NCBI GenBank assembly: GCA_014647935.1
Contig: BMQD01000012.1
Location: 62,001 to 126,000 of the forward strand
Source: Planomonospora parontospora
Lineage (GTDB): Bacteria; Actinomycetota; Actinomycetes; Streptosporangiales; Streptosporangiaceae
Length of the DNA stretch: 64,000 bases
Reading direction: 5' to 3'
Made by a program: the position numbers and the translations under genes. Below, piece by piece: positions 49,451 through 57,882 of the stretch (position 1 is the stretch's first letter; each line of letters begins with the position of its first letter). The notes under the pieces were generated by a model. The model had not been told where the DNA came from, did not search any database, and worked only from the letters and a program-made list of their open reading frames with translations.

Positions 49451-50739
49451 CGCGTCTTCTCCGGGTGGGTCTCGATCATGCGCGCCGCCACCACCAGGCC
49501 GGAGGCCGCGGTCAGCGCGGCGACCGTCCAGACGGCGGCTTCCAGGCTCCAGATGTCGGCGATGATCCCGGCCAGCAGCGCGCCGACGGCGAAACCGCCG
49601 TCCCGCCACAATCGGTAGACGCCGACCGCGCGAGCCCGCCAGGCCGGGTGGGCGACATCACCGATGACCGCCAGCAGCGTGGGATACACCAGCGCGGTCC
49701 CGGCCCCGAGCAGCACCTGGGCGAGCGCCCAGACAGTGAAGGACCCGCCCAGCGCCACGAGCGCGATGGCGGCGGCCTGGGCCAGCATCCCGGCGGTGAT
49801 CAGGTGCTTGCGGCCCACGTGATCAGACCACCAGCCGGTGGCCGTCTGCCCCAGCCCCCACACGGCCGGATACAGCGCGCCCAGCACTCCGATCTCGGCC
49901 ACGCTCAGGCCGCGGGCGGCGAAGATCAGCGGGAAGACGCCCCAGGCCAGGGCGTCGTTGAGGTTGTTGACCATCCCGGCCTGGCTGGCCGCCGACAGCG
50001 AGCGGTCACCGACGCTGGTGCGCCAGGCGATCTGCCGAGTGGTCAGCTCGGCGTGGTGGGGGCCGCCGGCCGGGTGGGCGGCGGCCTCGGCCCGGGCGTG
50101 CTCGCGGGTCTCCCGCACCACCAGGGTGGACAATCCCAGGCCGAGGGCGGCGTAGGCGGCGCCCAGCAGGAACGGTGCCGGCCGCAGCCCGAACTGCTCG
50201 GCCAGGTAACCGGTGGCTAGCGCGGTGACGGCCACCGCGAGGTAGCCGGCGGCCTCGTTGAAGCCCATGGCCAGGCCGCGCCGCTCCGGCCCGGCCAGGT
50301 CGATCTTCATGATGATGGTCGTCGACCAGGTCAGGCCCTGGGAGACGCCCAGCAGCACGTTCGCGGTGATGATCCAGGCCCAGGACGGGCCCCAGGCGAG
50401 CATGGCCGGGATCGGCAGCGCGATCAGCCACCCGGCGATCAGGACGGGTTTGCGGCCGTAACGGTCCGACCAGGTGCCGGCGAAGAAGTTCATGATCGCC
50501 TTGGTGGCGCCGAAGGCCAGGATGTAGGTCAGCGCCGCGGTGTGGGCCGACAGGCCGAAGACGGTCTCGGCCAGCAGCGGCAGCGTGATGCGTTCCTGGC
50601 CGAGCATGCCGCCGACCAGGGCGTTGACCGCGACCAGCAGGACGAACTGGGGAAGGTTGGCGGCCAGGCCGAGCCGGATGGCCGACTCGGCGTTCTCAGC
50701 GTCTCCGGTATCGCCGGTGGCGGGGGTGGTCGCACTCAC
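49447..50739 (-). CDS. MFS transporter in persulfide module
   Basis: 430 residues from a GTG at 50739, 12 membrane segments; motif A GTWSDRYGRKPVLIAGW, repeated in the second half as GWWSDHVGRKHLI. Substrate unknown; position suggests a sulfur compound or thiol. It overlaps both neighbours (GTGA upstream, ATGA downstream). Confidence 0.8.
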   Translation of the reverse strand: MSATTPATGDTGDAENAESAIRLGLAANLPQFVLLVAVNALVGGMLGQERITLPLLAETVFGLSAHTAALTYILAFGATKAIMNFFAGTWSDRYGRKPVLIAGWLIALPIPAMLAWGPSWAWIITANVLLGVSQGLTWSTTIIMKIDLAGPERRGLAMGFNEAAGYLAVAVTALATGYLAEQFGLRPAPFLLGAAYAALGLGLSTLVVRETREHARAEAAAHPAGGPHHAELTTRQIAWRTSVGDRSLSAASQAGMVNNLNDALAWGVFPLIFAARGLSVAEIGVLGALYPAVWGLGQTATGWWSDHVGRKHLITAGMLAQAAAIALVALGGSFTVWALAQVLLGAGTALVYPTLLAVIGDVAHPAWRARAVGVYRLWRDGGFAVGALLAGIIADIWSLEAAVWTVAALTAASGLVVAARMIETHPEKTR

Positions 50740-52079
50740 GCCGGGCCATCCTGCAACGTCCGGCCGGTGTGCTTGGCCCAATCATCGGGGCCGCCCTCCA
50801 GCACCCGTACCCCGCGACGGCCGGTGCGCGCCAGCAGGCTGGCGGCGGTCATGGCGCGCTCGCCGTGCCCGCACATCACCACCACCGGCCCGTCCGGCGC
50901 ATCACCGATGCGGGCAGGCAGGGCGCCGAGTTCGATGTGTGCCGCGCCGGGGAGGTGCCCGGAGGCGTACTCGACCTCCTGTCGCACGTCCAGCACACGC
51001 TCGCCGTCGATCCGGCCGGCGCGGATGAGGGCGATGCTCTGCGTCGGGCCGTGCCAGGCGCCCATGCCACCGGCCAGTTCCCCGGCGCACGCCTCGTATC
51101 CGATCTTGGCGGCCTGCCAGGCGATCTCCGCGAGGTCCTGACCGGGGTCGCGGACGATGACGTACGGCGTGCCGGGGTCGAGCAGCCAGCCCAGCCAGGA
51201 GGCGAACTGCTCCCGCAGTGGGATGGAGATCGCGCCGGGGATGTGCGCGGCCGCGAAATTGCGCACCGGCCGCACGTCGACGACCACCGCCCCCTCGGCC
51301 TGCAAGGAGTGCACCGTCTCGGCGTCCAGCAAGGCGATCCCAGGCTCACCGATCAAGACGGGCGCGCCGCGCCGGTTGGCCTCGGGCAGGGTCAGGAAGT
51401 ACGGCGGGAAGCTGCTCAGGCTCCCGAGCAGGGCGGCGACGAACGTCTCTTCGTCCGGTGCTCGCAGCAGTGCGTTGGCGGCCTTCTCCGCACCGATGGT
51501 GGAGGTGCGCTCGGTGCCGGGCGGAGCCGAGCAGAACGAGCCCGCGCCGTGGGTGGGCCACAGCCGGGTCTCGTCCGGCAACTCCGCCAGCCGGCGCAGC
51601 GAGCGGTACTGGGCCCGCGTCAGAGCCCCGGTCCGTTCGGGGCCGCACAGGTCGGTGCGGGCGGCCGAGCCGACGATCAGCGATCCGCCGGAGAACACTC
51701 CCAGCGGCGTCGCGCCGTCTCGCAGGATGAAGGCCAGGTGCTCGCCGGTGTGGCCAGGTGTGGCCAGGGCCTGCAAGGTCAGACCGCCCAGGTCGATCTC
51801 ATCGCCGTCGACCAGGCCGGTGTGGTCGAAGGCCCGGCCGCCGGCGGCCGAGGCCAGCACCCGGGCTCGATCGTCGGCGGCCAACTGCCGGGCGCCGGAC
51901 AGGAAGTCGGCGTGCAGGTGAGTCTCGGCGGCGAACGCCACTTTCAGGCCACGCCCTGCGGCGGCGGCGCGCAAGGCACGCAGGTCCCGGCTCACGTCGA
52001 CCGCCAGGGCACGGCCGTCACCGAGATCGACCAGGTAAGACGAGTTGCCCAAGCCCTCGTCCACGATCGGAATGATCAT
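50736..52079 (-). CDS. Persulfide dioxygenase-rhodanese fusion (MBL fold)
   Basis: 447 residues. Metallo-beta-lactamase domain with the ETHE1-type iron site THLHADFLSG and GHTGEHLAF (1-230), then two rhodanese domains; the second has the Cys loop VVMCGHGERAM (about 400), while the first lacks a Cys. Such proteins oxidise glutathione or other low-molecular persulfide to sulfite. First gene of the minus-strand operon, divergent from the ArsR-rhodanese repressor. Confidence 0.85.
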   Translation of the reverse strand: MIIPIVDEGLGNSSYLVDLGDGRALAVDVSRDLRALRAAAAGRGLKVAFAAETHLHADFLSGARQLAADDRARVLASAAGGRAFDHTGLVDGDEIDLGGLTLQALATPGHTGEHLAFILRDGATPLGVFSGGSLIVGSAARTDLCGPERTGALTRAQYRSLRRLAELPDETRLWPTHGAGSFCSAPPGTERTSTIGAEKAANALLRAPDEETFVAALLGSLSSFPPYFLTLPEANRRGAPVLIGEPGIALLDAETVHSLQAEGAVVVDVRPVRNFAAAHIPGAISIPLREQFASWLGWLLDPGTPYVIVRDPGQDLAEIAWQAAKIGYEACAGELAGGMGAWHGPTQSIALIRAGRIDGERVLDVRQEVEYASGHLPGAAHIELGALPARIGDAPDGPVVVMCGHGERAMTAASLLARTGRRGVRVLEGGPDDWAKHTGRTLQDGPA

Positions 52080-52111
52080 GTTGCCTCTCCGCTCTCCAGT
52101 AAGTACAGTAT

Positions 52112-52127
52112 TCCAGAGATATTTGGA
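52112..52127. promoter_or_regulatory. Dyad between persulfide genes
   Basis: TCCAGA and TTTGGA arms (5 of 6 paired) around GATA, in the 58-nt divergent gap. The TGGAGGA at its right also serves as ribosome site for the ArsR-rhodanese gene. Confidence 0.45.
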
Positions 52128-52137
52128 GGATTGTCAA

Positions 52138-52794
52138 ATGGGTGATGCGGCCGCCAAGACGGCGCTGTTCGAGGCGTTCGCCTCGGTGGGGAAAGCCCTG
52201 GCCAGCGGCAAGCGGCTGGAGCTGGTGGACCTGCTGGCTCAGGGCGAGCGCTCCGTCGAGGCCCTCGCGCAAGCGGCCGGGCTCGGGTTGACCACCGCCT
52301 CCAGCCACCTGCAGGTGCTGCGCCAGGCCGGGCTGGTGACCACCCGCAAGCAGGGCACGAAGGTCTTCTACCGGCTGGCCGGCACCGACGTGGCCGGGCT
52401 CTGGGCGCACCTGCGCCAGGTCGCCGCCGCACACCTGGCCGAGGTAGAGCGCGCCCGTGTCGCCTATCTGGGGTCCGATGACGCCGAGCAGGTCACCCGC
52501 GAGGAGCTACTGATCCGGGTCCAGGCCGGGGACGTCATCGTGGTCGACGTGCGCCCGGTCGCCGAGTATGCCGCCGGGCACATCCCCGGCGCCGTCTCGG
52601 TCCCGCTGGACGAACTCGCCGACCGGCTGGCCGATCTGCCCGCCGACGGGCAGATCGTCGCCTACTGCCGAGGCGCCTACTGCGTGATGGCCCACGAGGC
52701 GGTGCGGGAGCTGACCGCCCGCGGCCGCCGCGCGGCACGGCTGGCCGACGGCATGCTGGAGTGGCGTCTGGCCGAGCTGCCGGTGGCCGTATGA
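52138..52794 (+). CDS. ArsR-rhodanese fusion regulator
   Basis: 218 residues. Winged helix (LASGKRLELVDLLAQGERSVEALAQAAGLGLTTASSHLQVL) then a rhodanese domain (VIVVDVRPVAEYAAGHIPGAVSVPLDEL, active loop YCRGAYCVMAHEAV). It probably senses persulfide at the rhodanese Cys and controls the divergent persulfide dioxygenase operon. Stop overlaps the TusA-like start. Confidence 0.85.
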   Translation: MGDAAAKTALFEAFASVGKALASGKRLELVDLLAQGERSVEALAQAAGLGLTTASSHLQVLRQAGLVTTRKQGTKVFYRLAGTDVAGLWAHLRQVAAAHLAEVERARVAYLGSDDAEQVTREELLIRVQAGDVIVVDVRPVAEYAAGHIPGAVSVPLDELADRLADLPADGQIVAYCRGAYCVMAHEAVRELTARGRRAARLADGMLEWRLAELPVAV

Positions 52795-53087
52795 ACATGA
52801 TTGACGCCCGCGATCCGGTCGTGCTGGACGGTGGTGACCGCCGGTGCGTGCAGCTGCTGATCGAGCTGAGGCGGCTGGTCGCCGGACTGGCCCCGGGCAC
52901 CATCGTGCACGTCATCGCTGCCGACCCGGCCGCACCGGTCGACCTGCCCGCCTGGTGCCATCTGACCGGCCACACCTATCTCGGTCCCGTTGGCGCCCAT
53001 GCTCCCCGCGCGACCTACGCCCTGGCGGTGGCCGTGCATGCCCGGCCCACCGCGGCCGACCGGCCCTGGCATCCCGATGACCGCTGA
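52791..53087 (+). CDS. TusA-like sulfur carrier
   Basis: 98 residues. DARDPVVLDGGDRRCVQLLIELRRLVAGLAPGTIVHVIAADPAAPVDLPAWCHLTGHTYLG is a TusA/SirA fold with Cys19 in the carrier position, though the usual C-P-x-P is C-V-Q-L here. It should accept persulfide sulfur from the desulfurase. ATG overlaps the regulator stop. Confidence 0.8.
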   Translation: MNMIDARDPVVLDGGDRRCVQLLIELRRLVAGLAPGTIVHVIAADPAAPVDLPAWCHLTGHTYLGPVGAHAPRATYALAVAVHARPTAADRPWHPDDR

Positions 53088-53147
53088 AGAGACCGCCGCC
53101 GGGATGTCCGGGACGGGTCAGTCCCACGTTGTTTCGGTCTCTGCGTG

Positions 53148-53782
53148 TCATCGCCGTCGCGGGGCGGTTTGGGAAGATCGACGCGTACGTCGAGGCCGAG
53201 GTGTTCCTTCAGGAGGTGCTTGAGCTCGGTACCCTCGATGAGCTGGATACGCCCGTGCCGCGAACTGGCGGCCGGCGCTGCCGACCCATGACGTCGTCAC
53301 CAGGATTCCCTTGTAGGCGCGCATGTCCTCGATCGATCCCGCCAGGGCACGCACGTCGTTGGGTGAGACGGCGTTCTTGTACCGTTTGGCCTGGATGGTG
53401 CAGACGCCGCCCAGGACAGGGTCCTCGTTGACCACCACGCCGTCGACGCCGTCGGCTCTCGACGACTGCGTCGTCCAGAATTTCAAGCCGCGCTGTTCGA
53501 ACTTCAGCGGGTCCATCTCGACGATGCTGGGTCGTCCGTCGAGCCCGGAAGCGGCGTCGACCTCGTCGATGAATTTGTAGCGGGACAGGCCGAAGTCGAC
53601 CACAGTCCCCGGCCATCGGGCCGCGCACTACGTCCATGGGCCCAGGGCATTGTGGGAGATCATCAGGTTCGCAGCAGGGGATTGAGCTCGATGAGCTTCT
53701 TCTACTCGTCTTGGTCTCCCCCATCGGGAAAGCAACCGAGATCCAACGGCTGGCCCGCTTACATCTCAATGCCACGAAACGG
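53148..53782 (-). pseudogene. Decayed Mrr-type restriction endonuclease
   Basis: The readable frame gives VVDFGLSRYKFIDEVDAASGLDG, then GLKFWTTQSSRADGVDGVVV and GGVCTIQAKRYKNAVSPNDV, the Mrr_cat nuclease core with D...QAK. Relative to relatives, sequence between MDPLKFE and QRGLKFW is missing, the end runs into a frameshift after QFAAR (true frame continues GRIQLIEGTELKHLLKEHLG), and the upstream part (ELIELNPLL) has stops. Confidence 0.7.
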
Positions 53783-53842
53783 GACGCACGCCGCAGGAAT
53801 CTGCTTCACCTCGAGGTACAGGGCGAGGAAGATGGACGAGAC

Positions 53843-55018
53843 TCACGGCTCCTCGGGATCCAGCAGGGCGTCCAGCCCGTCGACGGCCGCGGCCAGGGAT
53901 CCGGTGCGGCGTTTGTAGCGCATGGTGGTGGCCGAGCTGCGGTGCCCGGCCAGCTGCTGGACCTTGTCCAGCGGTGCCACCTCGTGCTCCAGCAGCAGGG
54001 TGATGGCGGTGGCGCGCATCATGTGCGCGTGCAGCCGGTCGGCGACGTCGTCAGGCAGGCCACCGGCGCGGGCGGCGCGACGCAGCATGGCGGCCGTCCA
54101 CCAGCGGTCGATCGGGCGGCCGTCGTCCTTGGTGAACAGCGCCTCACCGGGTGCGCGTCCGGCGCGCAGGGGGATGATCAGCGGCCAGGCGCGCGGCGGC
54201 ATCGGCAGGTCGGCATGGCGGCCGCCCTTGCGCCGGACGCGGATCGCGATCCGTTCACCGTCGCGGATGACGCTGCCGACCGTCAGTGCCTGCGCCTCGC
54301 CGACGCGTAGGGCCGAGCCGATCAGCAGTAGCACCGCGGCGGCGCCGACCGGGTACCGTTCGGCCATCGCCTGGGCTCCGGCGGCCAGCGCGGTCTGCTC
54401 GGCGCGGGTGAGCGCCGGGGTGCTGCCGTCGGTGGAGACCGCCGGGGAGGTGACGTTCTCGGCCGGATTGACGGGGACGGCGCCGCGGCGCCGGGCGTAG
54501 CGGAAGAAGCTGCGCAGGTGCGCCAGGCGCCGGGCCACGGTGGCCGGCCCCAGGGGTTTGCCCGGGGTGCGCACTCCGGCGGTGGCGGTGCCGGTGCCCA
54601 GCGCGTCGCGGTAGGCGACCAACTGGTCCTCGTTCGCCTGCAGCAGGTCGGCGCCGGGCACGGCGGCGTGCAGCCAGCGTACGAACGCGGCCAGGTCGGC
54701 CAGGCGGGTCTGGCGGGTGGTGATGGCCCGGGCGTCGGCCAGCCAGGCCGCGGCGGTGCGCCAGGCGGTCCCGCCCAGGGCGTCGATGCGGTCGACCAGC
54801 TCTCCGGCGACCTCGCCGCCGTCACCGCGAGCGCGGCGGGGCCGCAGCCCGGGGATCTTGCCGACGGTGTCGACCAGCGGCGCCGGTGGCGATGCGCCCG
54901 ACGCCGCGGGGGCGGGCTCGGCCGCCGCGGCGGGCGGGGACAGCGGCGTGGCCGCCGGGGAGAAGGCGTGCCGCCCCGGCGGGAGGATCGCACTCGGGGT
55001 CAGCTCGTCGGCCGTCAT
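53843..55018 (-). CDS. Tyrosine recombinase/integrase (second)
   Basis: 391 residues. Core-binding domain (DARAITTRQTRLADLAAFVRWLHA, LAHLRSFFRYARRRGAVPVNPAENV), catalytic residues Arg in IGSALRVGEAQALTV, H-x-x-R in LHAHMMRATAITLLLEHE, and GHRSSATTMRYKRR with the Tyr. It resembles XerC/D-like and phage/ICE recombinases and lies at the right side of the accessory block. A small upstream frame overlaps its start. Confidence 0.85.
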   Translation of the reverse strand: MTADELTPSAILPPGRHAFSPAATPLSPPAAAAEPAPAASGASPPAPLVDTVGKIPGLRPRRARGDGGEVAGELVDRIDALGGTAWRTAAAWLADARAITTRQTRLADLAAFVRWLHAAVPGADLLQANEDQLVAYRDALGTGTATAGVRTPGKPLGPATVARRLAHLRSFFRYARRRGAVPVNPAENVTSPAVSTDGSTPALTRAEQTALAAGAQAMAERYPVGAAAVLLLIGSALRVGEAQALTVGSVIRDGERIAIRVRRKGGRHADLPMPPRAWPLIIPLRAGRAPGEALFTKDDGRPIDRWWTAAMLRRAARAGGLPDDVADRLHAHMMRATAITLLLEHEVAPLDKVQQLAGHRSSATTMRYKRRTGSLAAAVDGLDALLDPEEP

Positions 55019-55173
55019 CGGACCGGCCGCCGAGCGGTGAGCGCGCGGCCGTCACCGCCGCGTCGGCAGCCGTCCGGGGTGGCGGTGCGCATGCGCCCGT
55101 CGGTGGTGAGCACGAGCATGGTGCGGGGCGGGCGGGTCGCCGGAGCCGCGGCGGCGGGGGAGCGAGCAAGCAT
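55015..55173 (-). CDS. Small frame coupled to integrase
   Basis: 52-residue, Arg-rich frame (MLARSPAAAAPATRPPRTML, ending ALTARRPVR) with a good GGGAGG ribosome site and a stop overlapping the integrase ATG. It may be a leader that sets integrase translation. The amino-acid content is unremarkable, so it is uncertain. Confidence 0.4.
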   Translation of the reverse strand: MLARSPAAAAPATRPPRTMLVLTTDGRMRTATPDGCRRGGDGRALTARRPVR

Positions 55174-55230
55174 CGGCGGGGCCTCCCGGGCGGGTGAGGG
55201 GGAAGAGGGACGCGCCGATCATACTACTCC

Positions 55231-55299
55231 ACAGAACTTTTATTCTGTGAAGCCTTCCGAAGTCGATCGGTACATGTTTCCAGAAACTATAAACGTTTC
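55231..55299. promoter_or_regulatory. Two AT-rich dyads before the KfrA-like gene
   Basis: ACAGAA/TTCTGT (55231-55248, 6-bp spacer) and GTTTC-CA-GAAAC (55276-55287) followed by another GTTTC (55295-55299). In the divergent gap; likely autoregulatory operators. Confidence 0.5.
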
Positions 55300-55335
55300 C
55301 ATTTCAGTAAACGAGACGACCGCTAGGGTGACCGG

Positions 55336-56412
55336 ATGAGTACCCCTTCCTCGGAGCACCCCGCCCCGCCGCCCTCCGCCGGCGCGCCTGCCGTCCAGCT
55401 GCTCACCTGCGACCACTGCGGAGAGCGCTTCGCCCGGCCCAAGGCCACCGGCCGTCCACCCAAGTACTGCCCGGACAAAACCTGCGCGGCCGACGCCAAG
55501 GCCGCCCGCCAGCAGCACGGCGGCGACGCCCTCGACGAACGCCTGGCCCGGCTGGCCGAGCTCACCGACCGCCACGCCCCGGCCCTGCGCACCCAGCTGG
55601 ACCTGCTGACCGAACTGCGCGAGCACCTGCTGGCCCGCAACAGCGCCCTGGAGGCCGAGGCCGAGCGCGCCCTCACCGAGGCCCAGGCCGCTGCCGTCGC
55701 CGCCGACGCCGCCCGCGCCCGCGCCGAGGCCGCCGACCGGCAGGCCGCGACCGACCGGGCCGCGCGCCAGGCCGCCGAGCAGGCGGCCGAGCAGGCCACG
55801 GCCCGCGCCGCGGCGACCGAACGCGACGCCTGGCACCAGATCGCCGTCCATGAGCGCGAACGCGGCAAGGCCGAGTCCCGCGCCGCCGCCGCCGAGGCCA
55901 CCCGCGCCACCCTGGCCGCCGACCTGCAGGCGCTGCGTGACGCCGCCGCCGCCGAACGTGAGCACGCCGCCGAGGCGCTCGCCGCCGCCCACACGCGCAT
56001 CACCGGCCTGGAACGCGCCCTGGCCGCCGCCCAGAGCGATCTGACCGTGGCCGGCGAGCGGCTGAACGCCGCCACCGAACGCGCTCGCGCCGCCGAGAGC
56101 GCACGTGAGCGCGCCCTGGCCGAGGCCGGAGCCGCGCGCACCGCGGCCGAGCAGGCCCGCGCCGAGCTCACCGCCGAGCGCCGTGCCCGCGATGCGGCCC
56201 AGCGTGCCGCCGAAGCCGATCGCACCGCGCTGGCGGTGGCCACTGCCCAGCTCGAGACGGCCCGGCATCAGGCCCGCCAGGCCGAGTCCCGCGCCGCCGC
56301 CGACGACGAACGCGCCCGCGCCGACGCCCGCACCATCGCCGAGTTGCATGCCCAGCTGGCCGTGCAGCTTTCGGCGCCCGCGACCGCGGACGGCGTCGAT
56401 GACGGTCTCTGA
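55336..56412 (+). CDS. KfrA-like coiled-coil protein with N-terminal zinc ribbon
   Basis: 358 residues. Residues about 22-60 hold a Cys4 site, CDHCGERFARPKATGRPPKYCPDKTC, then an Ala/Arg/Glu-rich coiled coil (about 70-340) of heptads such as AEQARAELTAERRARDAAQ. Coiled-coil DNA-binding proteins of this build (KfrA-type) occur in plasmid partition and integrative elements. Two dyads lie upstream. No catalytic motif. Extreme GC3 bias. Confidence 0.6.
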   Translation: MSTPSSEHPAPPPSAGAPAVQLLTCDHCGERFARPKATGRPPKYCPDKTCAADAKAARQQHGGDALDERLARLAELTDRHAPALRTQLDLLTELREHLLARNSALEAEAERALTEAQAAAVAADAARARAEAADRQAATDRAARQAAEQAAEQATARAAATERDAWHQIAVHERERGKAESRAAAAEATRATLAADLQALRDAAAAEREHAAEALAAAHTRITGLERALAAAQSDLTVAGERLNAATERARAAESARERALAEAGAARTAAEQARAELTAERRARDAAQRAAEADRTALAVATAQLETARHQARQAESRAAADDERARADARTIAELHAQLAVQLSAPATADGVDDGL

Positions 56413-57040
56413 CGGGTCAGCTCAAAGAGCGGCGGTATCCACGGGCTCAGCCGGCGCCCATGTCCGGGCACGCCTAGAGGCGAGACCTTCGCCGCTCGTG
56501 CTCCCGGCGCCGCGCCGCCGGTGCCCCGCCATGTCTTGGGGCGCCCTGGAACGCCCGCCTGATGGTGATCGGGGAGGTCGACTGCTGGCGTGCGCTACTG
56601 ACATCCGATGACGGAAAGCCACTGACACCAGTGACAAATTCGCAGCTCAGTGGCCCTCGGAGAGCAGCGGAGAGCCTCTCCTCGGCATCCGGTGTCAGCG
56701 GCTTGCCGCCTCTTTCGCGCGGGCGCAGGAAAACGGCCGCCGTGACCCCGAAGGAACCGCTCTGACCGGGGGAATGGAGGGCGGCGCACCGGACCGTTTC
56801 CACCTACCGCGTCAGTTCGCGTTCCCAAGGCGGGTTCCCCGATGGATGCCCCGGCTCCGCCTTGGGCATCATGATCAAGTTGCCGGTAGCGGTGACAAGG
56901 CCGTTCTCCTCGGGCTCTGAGCTCCGGCGATCGTCGATGGCCTCCACCGGTGATACGAGATCCGGAGGGAAGGCGGAGTTTTTCTCATTGACGGCACATG
57001 CAGATCTGCCGACACGGCTGCAGAACGCCCAGGCGACAGC

Positions 57041-57067
57041 GCTGACACCTCGGTGCAGATTCGCACC
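57041..57067 (+). repeat. Diverged 27-bp repeat, copy A
   Basis: GCTGACACCTCGGTGCAG followed by ATTCGCACC. It matches 58485-58511 at about 23 of 27 positions; the two flank the MerR module. Confidence 0.4.
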
Positions 57068-57089
57068 GAGGGAGGGGCGGATCGCGTAC

Positions 57090-57103
57090 GCCGGAAAGGG
57101 GCC
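57090..57103 (+). repeat. 14-bp direct repeat, right copy (possible island end)
   Basis: GCCGGAAAGGGGCC, identical to 36380-36393. Just downstream of the accessory block, four bases from the end of the small membrane gene. Confidence 0.25.
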
Positions 57104-57106
57104 GGG

Positions 57107-57433
57107 TCAGCAGCCGCACCCGCCGCCGCAGCCGGCCCCGGAGGCAGCGGCCTGACGGGCGGTGCGGCGCCAGTGCAGCCACCACATGAGCGCGGCCGCG
57201 GCGATCAGCAGGCCGGAGACGGCCAGCAGGGCGTTTTCCACCAGCGCGGCCCCGGCACCGGTCAGCAGCCCGCCGGCGATCAGCAGCGGCAGCGTGCAGC
57301 AGGCCGCGCACGCCAGCACCGCCAGGGCGGCGGCGGCCTTGCTGCGCGCCGGCGGCCCGGCGCCGAGCGGGGCCTGCGCGTGGACGGCCGGCTCCGCGCC
57401 GGAAGCAGGGGCGGGGTGGTCGTGCAGGGTCAT
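57107..57433 (-). CDS. Small mercury-transporter-like membrane protein
   Basis: 108 residues, two membrane segments. The first holds LACAACCTLPLLIAGG, a Cys pair as in MerT/MerF; the C-terminus ends GAGCGGGCGC. Lies with a MerR-type regulator, so it may take up or detoxify mercury or another soft metal. No merA reductase is visible. ATG overlaps the MerR stop. Confidence 0.7.
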   Translation of the reverse strand: MTLHDHPAPASGAEPAVHAQAPLGAGPPARSKAAAALAVLACAACCTLPLLIAGGLLTGAGAALVENALLAVSGLLIAAAALMWWLHWRRTARQAAASGAGCGGGCGC

Positions 57434-57882
57434 CGGGACTCCTCATCGTGGGCCAGGCCGGCGAACGGCAGGGGGCAGTCGGCGCAGGTGCAGTCGGTGA
57501 GGCTGTCGCAGCGGGCGGCCACCACCTGCTCCAGGGCCGTGCGGATGGTCCTCAGATCGTTGATGCGGGCGTCGACTTCGGCGAGTTTGGCCCTGGCGCG
57601 CTCCTGCAGGTCCGGGCTGGGGTGGCCGCGCCGGCCGGTGTCGATCAGGTCGGCGACCTCCTCCAGGGTGAAGCCGAGCCTCTGCGCGGCTTTGATCACG
57701 CCGAGCAGGGCGACGGTCTCGGGCGGGTAGATGCGGTGCCCGCCGGGGCTGCGCCCGGGTTCGGCGATCAATCCGCGGCGCTCGTAGTAGCGCAGGGTCT
57801 GGATGTTGACCCCGGCCCGCTCGGCGACCTGGCCGGTGCGCAGGTGCAGCCCGTCGAATAAGGTCTCCACCGGTCGGCTCAC
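57430..57882 (-). CDS. MerR-family metal regulator
   Basis: 150 residues from a GTG. HTH LRTGQVAERAGVNIQTLRYYERRGLIAEPGR, coiled dimer helix, and C-terminal Cys CDSLTDCTCADCPL, typical of metal-binding MerR proteins. It should act at the 19-bp-spaced promoter at 58281-58315. Start overlaps the stop of the preceding gene (GTGA). Confidence 0.88.
   Translation of the reverse strand: MSRPVETLFDGLHLRTGQVAERAGVNIQTLRYYERRGLIAEPGRSPGGHRIYPPETVALLGVIKAAQRLGFTLEEVADLIDTGRRGHPSPDLQERARAKLAEVDARINDLRTIRTALEQVVAARCDSLTDCTCADCPLPFAGLAHDEESR

Larger units (their letters stand above)
56413..57106. other. Gene-poor stretch with diverged repeats
   Basis: No convincing gene. It contains CTGACACC at 56622-56629 and an inverted GGTGTCAG near 56691, a repeat copy at 57041-57067 and the 14-bp repeat at 57090-57103. 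Probably mosaic, insertion-scarred DNA. Confidence 0.4.
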
